NCBI GenBank assembly: GCA_015179125.1
Contig: WHVA01000069.1
Span: forward strand, 62,001-126,000
DNA: 64,000 bases
DNA from: Gautieria morchelliformis
Lineage: Eukaryota > Basidiomycota > Agaricomycetes > Gomphales > Gomphaceae
Reading direction: 5' to 3'
Notes under the pieces: model-generated
What the model was told of the DNA's origin: nothing
What the model saw: the letters and a program-made list of their open reading frames with translations, nothing else
The model's database searches: none
Part shown: positions 21,100 to 31,438 of the stretch, in pieces
Position numbering within the stretch: position 1 is the stretch's first letter
Layout: each line of letters begins with the position of its first letter
Program-made: the position numbers and the translations under genes

Positions 21100-21558
21100 C
21101 CTGAAAAAATACGTTACATGTAATTATTGTAAATATACGTTATATACAATAGTTTAGAGTGTTACAATCAGCATTTATGCCCTTGTAGACAGCTAAAAGG
21201 CTGGAAAGGTGCTCAATTAGTATGCAGCCCTCCCCCTTCCCTAAACCATTCAGTATACAATTCCATTAGTTTTCAAACATTTATACATGTATATTACTCT
21301 AGTCTGAGAATGCTACATCCTCTGCTTATGCTATATTTATTGGTATCATAATGGTGCATATAAGCCTATTTTTTCGAATATTAGAATCTGCATAATAAGC
21401 TATATATCTTGTACTAAATGGTAGATACTATATCATATATAGTTATTACAAAACATCAGGTCTTATTATCCACTAGTTATCGAGGTATACATGTTTCTTT
21501 CTGAATGGCTGTCACGGAGTCAAAATTCAGACTCCGCCTTATGTACCCGGAACAGCTG
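21100..21558 (-). repeat. Right terminal inverted repeat
   Basis: 459 bp, reverse complement of the left repeat, ending CCCGGAACAGCTG before TA. It lies about 90 bp upstream of the transposase start, so it probably holds its promoter. Confidence 0.9.
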
Positions 21559-21560
21559 TA

Positions 21561-22765
21561 AGTTGGCTATTATTAAGGTTAGCAAGTTAGGTTTATTGAT
21601 AGCTATTTGCGCAGGAATATGAAAAAAATATACAGGACATTGAAGCAGAAGCTGGTGTCAATTCACAGCCAATGGCAGAGAAGCCCAGAGACACCCAGAG
21701 ACACACACAAAGACACCCAGAGCCCAGCCAAAGCAATAGTAAGCCCACCAGTATAGCCAGAACACAGGGAAACACCAGTAGGGAGTGCAGTTCTGCAGCA
21801 TCACTCTCTTTATACCGAGCGAAGGGTCATGCATGGACCACGCACAACTCTTGCGTATGGTCACGAACCAGTCACGTGACCTGGGATGCTGCTGCGCAGC
21901 GTCAATGGTCTGGCCTGGGCCTGGGGCCTAGGGCTCGCGGCTGTGCTGCGTGCATGCTCCGCTGACAAACTAATGACCAAGCATTGGTCAGTGCGCCCAC
22001 AACCACCCACCCCCCACATTTAACTCTTAGACTAGGTGGATACCTGCGCTTCGCGTGGGGGTGCAAGTCAAATGCCTCAGTAAGGTCAAACGCATCAGCA
22101 AGGTCAAACACCTTGGGTAAATCAAACTTGGGATAAGTCAAACACATTCGGATAAGAAAATTTCTTTCAGATAAGTAAAACACATCTGATTGATTGAAAG
22201 TAGCTCTAAGTAACATATCAAGGTAGGTAATGTTATGACCATGCTGCTCGACCAACTCTGGTACCTCCACACCTCCTCCGACTCTATTCCACAACATCTG
22301 CACTTTGACCTTTTGATCCCCTTGTTCTTTACTATTCACATACTTCCCCTTTTGACTCTATTCACCAGCCTTCCCTACTTAACCCTTAGCATAGCAAGTC
22401 CGGAGCATCAGGAGATCCATTGTTCCACTATCAATTAGACCCACATTCCCCTTGTTCTTTTGCCTATTGATTGTTCTTAGTTCTACCCAGCACCCCCTTG
22501 TAGTTCCTCTTGTTCCATCTTAGTTACTTACTCCATTTATCCTAGTTACTTTTGCTCGCACCAGAATTGCTTACCTCTACCTTCTGACATGTTGTCTCAG
22601 CTCTTTGTATAAAACCCAGTCATGTGTGCCTCTGTTCCGCAATCAGATAATTGACTTTGATATGTGACTCCCTTTGCACCGTTTCCTGTTCTTACCACAG
22701 CAAGTACTTGCAAGGCCTCTGTCTCTCTGACCTCTGCCTTCCAACTCGATTTCTGATATCCAACT
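21561..22765. other. Repeat-derived stretch G, left part
   Basis: Contains segments that recur further right: 21590-21770 (AAGCAGAAGCTG, then CCCAGAG repeats and ACCAGTATAGCCAG) resembles 24680-24830, and 22013-22230 (TAGGTGGATACC, AAATCAAACTTGGGATAAGT) resembles 23293-23425. TCACGTGA occurs at 21872. No coding region recognised; open frames such as 21902-22339 minus lack motifs. Confidence 0.5.
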
Positions 22766-23262
22766 TGTAGTGGACAGGAATTATAGGCAGTAGGTATGGA
22801 CTGCTTGCTCAAAAGAATAGACTAGAAATTAATTCACTCTCTCAGTGAATTTAGTTGTCACTGTAAGTATATTATACACTACCTAGAAATTAATTCACTA
22901 CAGAGGATTTCTAGGTTAATAAATCGAAAGAACACTAGACTAATTTACTTGCCTCTCTCAGTGAATTTAGTTGTCACTGAGAGAGGGGGAAAATGTTTCA
23001 CTGTGCATGTACTACTACCCGGCCCTTTAGCGCCCAAGAGCTCGCGCGTCGAAGTCATTTCAGACTCCGCTGGGTGCAGCCGCTTGTGAAAATAGAAATA
23101 ACAAGATGAAATGGAGAGGTAAGGAGTGACTGGAAAATTTCGAAAATAATCAGAGAAATGGGTGCATGGTACAAGAACAATGTGAGAAGAGATTGAAACA
23201 CCATACAGCAAATCAAATATATTATGCTTGATTTTGGTGCAGGAGCATAAATGCACCCAACA
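22766..23262 (-). repeat. Solo LTR of copia family C
   Basis: 497 bp, reverse complement of the LTR at 30937-31433, with TG...CA ends and the 5-bp duplication CAACT on both sides (22761-22765, 23263-23267). Differs from the C LTR by scattered substitutions. No internal region is present, so it is a recombination product of a full insertion. Confidence 0.93.
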
Positions 23263-23439
23263 CAACTTAACTCGATTCTTGAACCCTTACCTCTAGGTGG
23301 ATACCCATGCTTCACATGGGGGTGTAGGTCAAACACATTGGGTAAATCAAACTTGGGATAAGTAAAACACATCTCATTGCAATTGAAAGTAGCTATAAGT
23401 AACACATCAAGATAGGTAATGTCTCTACACATGTCTGCA

Positions 23440-24370
23440 TGTGCCCAAGTATAGTGTGCATAGCATGTCCTCCATGCATAGTGTGTCTTCACATGTAGTG
23501 TGTCCCCACATGTAGCATGTCCCCAAGTACAGTGCCTAGCGTGTATCACATGCATAGCATGTCCCTGGTTGTAGCATGTCCCCAAACATAGCGTGTCCCT
23601 AAATTATAGCATGTGTGTCCCCACGCATAGCGTGTCCACATGTGTAGCATGTCCCTACATGTAGTGTGTGTAGCATCTCCCTCAAGTATATTGTGGAAAG
23701 TGTGTCCCCAATGCATAACATGTCCCCCAAGTATAGTGTGCATAGCATGTCCTTTGTTTGTAGTGTGTCCCCCAAGTATAGCATGTGTAGAATGTCCCTT
23801 GTTTGTAGTGTTTTCCCCTGTAGTGTGTCCCTTGTTTGTACCGTGTCCCCCAAGCATAGTGTGTCCCCACATATAGTGTGCACATCCCCATGCATAACAT
23901 GCATGTCTCCACGCATAACATGCGTGTCCCCAAGCATAGCGTGTGTGTCCCCATGCATAGCATGCTTGTCCCCACGCATAATATGCGTGTCCCCATGCAT
24001 AGCATGCTTGTCCCCACGCATAATATGCGTGTCCCCAAGCATAGCGTGTGTGTCCCCACGCATAGCGTGCGTGTCCCCACATATAACATGCATGTCTCCA
24101 CGCACAACATGCGTGTCCCCAAGCATAGCGTGCGTGTCCCCAAGCATAGTGTGTGTGTCCCCACACATAACATTCATGTCTCCATGCATAACATTTGTGT
24201 CTCCACACATAGAATGCGTGTCCCCAAGCATAGTGTGCGTGTCCCCACGCATAACATGCATGTCTCCATGCATAACATGGGTGTCCCCATGCATAGTGTG
24301 TGTAGCATGCCCCTCAAGTATAGCATGCATAGCATGTCCCAATGGCATGTGTAGCATATCCCCAAGGGCC
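23440..24370. repeat. 21-bp minisatellite
   Basis: A tandem array whose regular core (about 23860-24300) has a 21-bp period; unit examples are CCCCAAGCATAGCGTGTGTGT and CCCCACGCATAATATGCGTG plus T. The left part is irregular. Many units contain a near-palindrome (ACGCATA/TATGCGT). Because 21 is a multiple of three and units lack stops, long frames remain open on both strands; these translate as seven-residue repeats and are not treated as genes. Confidence 0.9.
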
Positions 24371-24479
24371 TCAAAGTGAAGCAAGCAGAGGCTGATACTA
24401 CTTATTAACTTTTAGCAAACTCAGGGACATGTATCAATATCTATTTTGTGACATATACAGACATAAATAAAATAGTCAA

Positions 24480-24830
24480 GGAAACCATATTTAAGCAGCT
24501 GCTGTCATTAATTTTAGCAATGTCAGGATTATCTATTTTTCGAAAAAATGTCAAGAAAATGTCCAGTACATGTAAGCTGAAGCTGTTATTAATTTAGCCA
24601 AGTTAGGATTATCTATTTTTCGCAAAATGTCAAAAAAATGCACTGTACATTTAACCTGGAGCTATTGTCAATTTTCACAAAGTCAGGATAATTTATTGAC
24701 ATCTATTTGCGAAAAAATGTCAAAAAAGTACAGTACATTGAAGCAGAAGCTGTTATTAATGCCCAGCACAAGCCAGAGAAACCCAGAGCCCAGCCAAAGC
24801 CATAGTAAGCCAGCCACCAGTATAGCCAGA
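24480..24830. repeat. Degenerate 80-90-bp repeat units
   Basis: Three to four diverged copies of a unit containing GTCAGGATTATCTATTTTTCG, AAAATGTCAAGAAAATG and AAGCTGAAGCTGTTATTAA. The last copy passes into the CCCAGAGCCCAGCCAAAGC segment also seen at 21715-21740. No coding function seen. Confidence 0.6.
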
Positions 24831-25163
24831 GAGGAGCGCCTGGTAAGCAGCTTTACAGTAAATAAAACAATAAAACAAACCACATTTAAAAGCAGAATCT
24901 ATTGTCATTGATTTTAGAGGAAACTTATTGAAGTCAATTTTGAGGAGCGCCTGGTAAGCAGCTGTACAGTAAATAAAACAATAAAACAAACCACATTTAA
25001 AAGCAGAATCTATTGTCATTGATTTTAGAGGAAACTTATTGAAGTCAATTTTGAGGAGCGCCTGGTAAGCAGCTTTACAGTAAATAAAACAATAAAACAA
25101 ACCACATTTAAAAGCAGAATCTATTGTCATTGATTTTAGAGGAAACTTATTGAAGTCAATTTT
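24831..25163. repeat. Three tandem copies of a 111-bp unit
   Basis: Units begin GAGGAGCGCCTGGTAAGCAG at 24831, 24942 and 25053 and are nearly identical. The period equals 37 codons, and the minus strand is open through all three (repeat TIDSAFKCGLFYCFIYC), but this is probably a by-product of the array. Confidence 0.92.
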
Positions 25164-25439
25164 CGAAAAAAGACCTGAAAAATATTGATATTAAAATACT
25201 TTTTTTTCAGCAGTCTTTGGATGTTATTTAAATCTATTTTCGAAAAAAATCACAAAAATATAATGCACACGTGACAATACTATATGATGAAAAAACAAAG
25301 GAACCAATAAAATTACCAACACAAATAAAATAAAATACATGGCAATGCATTAAAAAAAAGATATTACCTACCAATAGAAAGCCAGCCAAGCCAATAAATA
25401 GACAGCCAGCCAAAGCAGTAGACAGCCAGCCAGCTAAAG

Positions 25440-25530
25440 GAGGAGACAGCACACAGAGCAGACAGCACACAGAGCAGACAGCACACAGAGCAGACAGCAC
25501 ACAGAGCAGCCAGCAGACAGAGCAGACAGC
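25440..25530. repeat. 15-bp CAGACAGCACACAGAG minisatellite
   Basis: At least four tight copies of a unit containing GCAGACAGCACACAGA, then degenerate copies with CCAGCAGACAGAG. Preceded by GCCAGCCA repeats (25381-25430). Confidence 0.85.
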
Positions 25531-25663
25531 AGAAAGAGGAATCACCGGTTGGGCAGGTTCCTGGCGTTCCCTCCTTACCGTTCGGCCTTTATACCACACA
25601 TGCGTGTCGTGCATAGACCACACTCGTATGCGCGCTTTGGGCGTGAACGGGTCATGTGGCCGT

Positions 25664-26292
25664 CACCAAGCCTAGCATTTATGCTAGGCAGGAGGGATTT
25701 AATTTCTATTTTCTATTGAGCTCCATGACACAACCAGCTGACTACTATCTTGACACCATGTAGACAGGGGCTTTGTATAATAGGTACAAGACTCTATTCC
25801 AAAGCTTAACACCCCTGATACTATCCCATCACTCCCATGACTTTATGACTATAATTAGTCACCCCTCTAGTTACAAGTAGTTTTTCGACCCATCAACTCA
25901 CTATCTCGAACACTAATAGTTACCACTAGTATAAATAACTACTACGAATGTATGAATCAATCATCCAGAATCAACTGTTTCACCCTCGAAGTTACTGCAG
26001 TCTTGTTTGATAGCTACAGAACTTGAATCTCGATAGTTTACTCCAATTCTTCGTTGAGAGTTCACTATTACTGTTTACTCTAGACTACCTCAAAAGCAAA
26101 GCCTTTTGACTTAGTTATTCCTTAGGTCGAGACCATTCTCGCGTTGACACAGTCACGTGACCTCCATCCATCAGTGCCGGACGCACCTCGAGAGGCTTAG
26201 TCAGCACACAGGAGAGGGACAGACATAGCGGTCCCAACCGCTAAGCAATAGAAATTGTTTCCTAAAGGCACCATCTAATATTTTAATCATAA
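25664..26292 (+). repeat. Dispersed repeat F, copy 1
   Basis: About 630 bp matching 43968-44612 at moderate identity along its whole length. It starts at a 20-nt near-palindrome (GCCTAGCATTTATGCTAGGC) and includes CCATGACACA, a TATA-like TAGTATAAATA, and CAGTCACGTGACC. Length, lack of coding and a TATA box suggest a solo LTR, but no target duplication or partner was found. Confidence 0.7.
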
Positions 26293-26880
26293 AAGTTTGC
26301 ACTCCTCCTTAGTTCTATTGTATATGTGTTTCATCTATTTGTATCCTGACTGCACCCCCCCTATCCAACCCTGACTCACAATGGCCTCTTTCCTATTTGC
26401 TGATAACATATGAGCATTCGGTATACGCAGTTTACATTCGCATGTATATTCTGCAGTTCAATTATCATATGTCTATCTTGTGCAAAACTTGACCTCACTG
26501 TGACTATCATCTTGAGCCCTCTTCTATAGACTACTATCTTAGACCAGAAGAGTACTTAAGCACCACTGGTGAGTTTTCATACTTCACCTTCACTACTTTA
26601 GTCTTCATACCATTGTCAGTGCTGTCAGCGAAGGGCTCCAAAGGAGCTCCGTCGCCAGCAAAAGGATTGTTACTACTAGACAACCTTTCTATGAGACCTT
26701 GTATGTTACATTGTCAAGTATCACAGGCTATTTCACTATAACTGTAGACTAGAGGGAGGGCCGGCTTACACTCGGCAGAGCCCTTGCTTGGAGTAGTACG
26801 TAAGAATGTGTGTGTGCTTATGACACATGTCTTGGAAATGTGTATCATACAGAAACAGAAATCAGTACCTAGTGTTGCAT
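26293..26880. other. Unassigned stretch after repeat F
   Basis: Pyrimidine-rich sequence without recognised genes or repeats; it may belong to the same unidentified element as the minus-strand gene that follows. Confidence 0.3.
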
Positions 26881-26881
26881 G

Positions 26882-27948
26882 CTACTTAGGAGCTATAGAC
26901 GGTCGTTGTTTCTTTGGAGATATGGATGAGGGGCCGGCTATGAGGCTTTGCTTTGTTGGACTCTGAGGCAGCCTGCGAGGCGGCCTGAGGACTATCATCT
27001 CCCGCAGGTCAGCCACCATTGTACTCCCTTTTTTCCCAATCAAGTAGTGAATCAGTGTTACGTGAACTTCCACGGCTGCACCCAGCAAGCATCGTTCATA
27101 ATCTTTCGGCGCAATCATGTTGTGGTCGATGTCGTATGCAGGGAGCGGGTTGACGTCGTGTGTGGCTTTCACAGCATCTAATTCTTTGCGCCATGCGTGG
27201 CTCACAGGCCACCCGTTGAAAGATATTTGCATCATCAGGGCTGCGAGCATCCTAGTCAGTGCACACAGTAAGTGTCTGGTTTAACTTTGCGCACATACCT
27301 TTCTCTCCTTCGCTGAGATCCTCACCTTCATTGGAGCTTTCAGTCATGTCATCATTTGCTGTTTGCTCCTGTACTCAAGACGACAGTCGGAGCTACCAGA
27401 CTGTTTATTCTGTCCTAACTCACTATAACCAATGGGTGTCTCACAATGAGACAGCCTGCGTTCTGCACAGGCTCTTTGCACTCAGTGCGATGGGTGCAAT
27501 CCTTCAGCGCTGCTTCATGGATGGAGTGTATGTTCGTGAGATACTTTTCCCAATCCTGTTTGAAAAGTGCCAGCTTCGGGTCGGATGGTGTGACAAGCTC
27601 AAACCTGGCCTTCACACTGGTGATTTTCTCCCCTGGATTCAGTTTCGAGGCTGGACAGTATGCCCCCTCGGGTGTGGGCCAGGCACCATCATGGGAGACC
27701 TCACCCACCAACGACAGGCCCACCTCTTCCAGCTGTGAGTCGTTAACATCGTCGTGAGCTACCAAACGGTCACCCATGTGACCACCAGCTATAAATGCAA
27801 CCTTCGTGGCAATGTCGCCATGACCAAGGTAGTAGCCCAGATCTGTGAGTTTTCTCATGATGGCGGCTGCATCACAGGCCAACTTGGCCTGTGGAGGTGT
27901 GCGAGGCCTCGCATTGTTCTGTGATTGATGGGTGGTCTTATCCGTCAT
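26882..27948 (-). CDS. Hypothetical multi-exon gene
   Basis: Two substantial minus-strand frames look like exons of one gene. The first (27948-27415, MTDKTTHQSQNNARP) contains AIMRKLTDLGYYLGHGDIAT, GAYCPASKLNPGEKI and FKQDWEKYLTNIHSIH. The second (27250-26882) contains MQISFNGWPVSHAWRKEL and LPAYDIDHNMIAPKDYERCL and ends with a proline/lysine-rich tail. An acidic mini-exon (NDDMTESSNEGEDLSEGEK, about 27345-27290) may lie between them with GT-AG borders, though I could not close every junction in frame. I do not recognise the family. It sits between repeat F and a DUF6570 fragment, so it may be a transposon passenger. Confidence 0.45.
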
Positions 27949-28347
27949 AGTAGGATACTAATGGGTGAGGTTTGAGGGTAGAAACACGTTATTTGTACAT
28001 CCGTTACGAGCAAAGCACGCCATGTCACCTGAGACATTATATGTTCAGGGCCGTCTAGTAGCCCAGTACGTTCGGACGCCAAGGCAGCAGAAGCCCTTTC
28101 CTTGGTCATTGTATAGATGTCCTTGTTCGCACACATCGTGGTGTTTTACAGTAGCAAACTAAAGGATGGCAATGTGACCCAATGCTCACCTTCTGATTCT
28201 GAGACAGACCCGCACATGTGTTGCTATCATATCTGTAGTGTCATAGGCCCTGCCCATGTGGGTATTAATGTTGCCTTTTTTGCCTTAAAGCAGCGATCAG
28301 GTGAGCATTATCAGACATTATCGATCATGGCAAGTCACCTGTAGCAG

Positions 28348-29535
28348 GTGGTCACCCGAGCAGCGTGGGTAAAACCACATTATGAGCAGTCGGCCATGCA
28401 GGCCTGGTCATCGGGTGATATGGTTTTTTTTATAGGAAGCTTGGTGTTAGGAGATTCTCTGTGGATCGTGAGTATGGATCCATGGGAGTCTACCCTTCTC
28501 CGGCTCACTATCTCTGATATCTTTGACATTATTCCCAGGATGCACTTCACACGGGCTGCACACTGTAGCAAAGACGTGCTGGTTAGGGAGGCATCAGCTT
28601 TCACGGGTGAGCTGCGAGATGCTCTCAGGGCAGAGGTGCAGCTTAAGGAAGTGTCAACCTTGAGGAAAAGGAAGAGAGATGTGGAGTCCAATGTGCAGAG
28701 TAGGACATCACGCAGGGTTGCGGATGGCGCTGATAGCTATTCATCAAATGCCGCCAACTTTATGTTGCTGCCCACTGCCTGCCAAGTTCACCATTGCCAA
28801 CGGCAGTTCTATGATACCACTAGCAACCAGGGTGTGCAAGAGTCTGTTTGTGTGGCTTGTGCCCAATGTTTGTGGGCTTATGAAGGGGAGTTGCACTGTT
28901 TGCAACACGTGGTCAATGTGGACCTCCTGCGACCTTCTCAGCCTCACCCAGCCCATGATTCCTATGAGGGCTTACTGCTCGTCAAAGAGTACCTCATTCA
29001 TCCATCGATGAGTGGGCTGAATGTGTCTGTCTGGTTTTGTTATGATTGCACGGGTGCGCTGGTCAAGAACAAGGTCCCTTCACTGGCCCTTGCGAATCAG
29101 ATGTGGAATGGCTGTGTCCCTCTTCAGTTGCAGCGACTCACCATTCCCGAGAAAATGCTGGTTGCTTTCCATTATCCACATTGCTTTGTCTTCAAGCTCT
29201 TTCCCAAGAATGGGAGTCCTGGTGACCCTGATATGTTGCAGCGGGGCTTGGCGGGAAACGTCACGACGTACACGCTCAACATGCCGGACATTGTGCACAT
29301 GTTGGAGGGTGATTTGATGCCTCACCCTGCACAAATTCTTGCATCGGTAATGGCAGTCACATTCATTGGGCTTGGGACTGTACCTAAACGTTGGCTTAGT
29401 AACACTTTCCATGTTCGCCGGGTGGCCGTTCTTGAGGCTTTGTTGTGGTTAAGAGCAAACAATGCTATGTACCACAATGTTGCCATCTCAGAAGATCACT
29501 TAAAATCCCTCCCTGTTGATGGAGTCCCAGATGAG
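28348..29535 (+). pseudogene. DUF6570-type (Helitron-associated) protein fragment
   Basis: An open frame of about 395 aa. It carries a cysteine pattern (CVACAQC, WFCYDC), then LALANQMWNGCVPLQLQRLT, PEKMLVAFHYPH, FVFKLFPKNG, LQRGLAGNVTTYTLNMPDIV, LASVMAVTFIGLGTVPKRWL and VRRVAVLEALLWLRANN. This series is characteristic of the DUF6570 region found in basidiomycete Helitron proteins, usually followed by a Helitron-like replication initiator and PIF1 helicase. Neither follows: the sequence switches near 29535 to a hAT transposase. There is no clear ATG at the beginning (the frame opens with GTG at 28348). Probably a truncated Helitron gene. Confidence 0.65.
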
Positions 29536-30936
29536 GACCTCATCTTGGGGTGGATGGGTGGACGTCCCCCAACATGTTTTCTTTCCTCCGGGTTACCATT
29601 CATGGCATCTTCGATGGCAAAATGCGGTACCTCCTCTTGGATTTTGTTCGGTAAGTTTATCTCAAGTTTATCTCTTTGCCCACAACATTCCTTCACCTGC
29701 CTTTTAGACTATCCGAGGGACACACTGGTGTGTACCTGGCTGAGAAGCTATTTGAATCTCTCAAGGGCTATGGGATTCAGGACAAGGTAAGAATGTAGTT
29801 GGATGTTGTCTGGAATCATGTCTAATTCCCTGCATACTTCAGATTCTGGGACTAGTTGCCGACAATGCAGAGAATAATGCCACAATGGTTAGGCACTTGG
29901 GAACTCTTATGCCTCACTTTGGAGCTTTGTTGGGTCATGTGCGATGCTTCGCACACATCATCAATCTCATGGTCAAGGTAGGCCTCTCATTCTTATGCAA
30001 TATTCACCTGCTTAAAATGGCCAGGCTATTTTGTCACCTTTTGCGGTGAAGAAGGTCAATGGGGAGATATCCGATGAGGAGCTGAATACGCTCCTCGATG
30101 GCATCTTCAAAGGGGAAGATGAAGATGACCTCAGTGCAGCTGAGGATGTAGATCCGGACCGTGAGTCTCATGACAACGAAGTCATCGATGCTGCTGCTAA
30201 CGAGGATTCCGAGGCTGCTGCGAGCGCAGAAGATGATGTTCATGCCAGACAGCTTTGCCTGGCCAAGGTAGAGTTCTCATTGCTTAGCTAGGGTTCCTGG
30301 CCTCTCGCTGAGGTCATTTTAGCTCAAGGGTTTGACTAAATGAATATTCCACAGTCCAACATTGCGTCAGGACCTGCAAACTCTCTGTGAATCACAGGAC
30401 CCACCAATAGCATATCAAATGGTAATTTGCTCGGTTGAAACACGCTGGAATTTGGTCACTGCAACGATTGAGCGTGCATTATATCTTCGGCCCGCACTCA
30501 CAAACCTTTGTGACCTCCCTTGGCACAACAAAACGAAGGGTGTTCGACTGGGGTGCTATCAGCTACATGACTCGGACTGGCTGATACTTGAACAAGTATT
30601 CCCCCTTCTCGATGTAGGTGACTCGATCTTGTTATCATACTGATCACTGACATATCAAAGCATTTCTGGAAAGCCACTGACATATTTCAGCAGGACAGAG
30701 TGCCTTTGTTACATAGTGTGATTCCATACATGGATAGCCTCAGTGAAGCTCTTGATCGGTTTGTGACAAATGAGGAACTTAATGAGCTGTTCGTCTTGCT
30801 GCTGCCCATGGCCGGCGAGTGCTCGATAAGTATTATGGCTTAACAGACGAGTCCATATTGTTCTGAATTGCAATGAGTCAGTTCCTTCCACTTTTGTCTC
30901 CATGTCTTTTGTCTCCATGTCTTCAACCTGTTGTAG
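29536..30936 (+). pseudogene. hAT-type transposase, interrupted
   Basis: Exons separated by short introns encode a hAT transposase core (RNase H-like fold). Blocks: IHGIFDGKMRYLLLDFVR; an intron 29652-29707; LSEGHTGVYLAEKLFESLKG; LVADNAENNATMVRHLGTL with HVRCFAHIINLMVK; an acidic insertion (GEDEDDLSAAEDVDPD); ETRWNLVTATIERALYLRPA; LHSVIPYMDSLSEALDRFV; and AAAHGRRVLDKYYGLTDES. The last block meets a TGA (30864-30866) where the family has Arg, and copia C is inserted 70 bp further on (30937), removing the C-terminal dimerisation region. The N-terminal zinc finger is also absent, replaced by the DUF6570 segment. Confidence 0.72.
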
Positions 30937-31433
30937 TGTTGGGTGCATTGATGCTCCTGCACCAAAATCAAGCATAATATATCCAATTTGTTGTGTGCTT
31001 TCTCAATTTCTTCTCATGTTGTTCTTGTATCATGCATCCATTTCTCTGGTTATTTTCGAAATTTTCCACTCACTCCCTGTCTCTCTATTTCATTTTGTTA
31101 TTCCTACTTTCACAAGCGGCTGCACCCAGCGGAGTCTGAAATGACTTCGACGCGCGAGCTCTTGGGCGCTAAAGGGCCGGGTAGTAGTACATGCGCAGTG
31201 AAACAGTTGCCCCCTCTCTCAGTGACAACTAAATTCACTGAGAGAGGCAAGTAAATTAGTCTAGCATTCTTTTGATTTATTAACCTAGAAATCCTCTATA
31301 GTGAATTAATTTCTAGGTAGTGTATAATATATTTATAGTGACAACTAAATTCACTGAGAGAGTGAATTAATTTCTAGTCTATTCTTTTGAGCAAGAAGTC
31401 CATTCCTACTGCCTATAATTCCTGTCCTCCACA
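30937..31433 (+). repeat. 5' LTR of copia C
   Basis: 497 bp, TGTTGGGTGCA...CCTCCACA, matched by the solo LTR at 22766-23262. Contains twice the block TGACAACTAAATTCACTGAG, the second time about 120 bp after the first. Confidence 0.92.
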
Positions 31434-31438
31434 GGGTT

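Larger units (their letters stand above)
14804..21558 (-). mobile_element. 6.75-kb Tc1/mariner-type DNA transposon with about 455-bp terminal inverted repeats
   Basis: Bounded by TA on both sides (14802-14803, 21559-21560). Both ends begin CAGCTGTTCCGGGTACATAAGG, read inward. The terminal inverted repeats run 14804-15254 and 21100-21558 and differ by only scattered substitutions and small indels. Inside lie a DDE transposase on the minus strand next to the right repeat and a decayed multi-exon passenger gene on the plus strand next to the left repeat. TA target choice, terminal CAG and the transposase type agree with Tc1/mariner. Both the length of the repeats and the passenger are unusual for that superfamily as usually described (1-3 kb, repeats of tens to a few hundred bp). 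Confidence 0.87.

Noticed and set aside
23546-24384. Long cysteine/histidine/tryptophan-repeat frames on both strands
   Set aside because: They are by-products of a 21-bp array without stops; no start context and both strands are equally open.
24756-25130. 124-aa minus-strand frame with three 37-residue repeats
   Set aside because: Direct result of the 111-bp tandem array.
26784-26966. 60-aa plus-strand frame
   Set aside because: Short, no motif, next to a better supported minus-strand exon.
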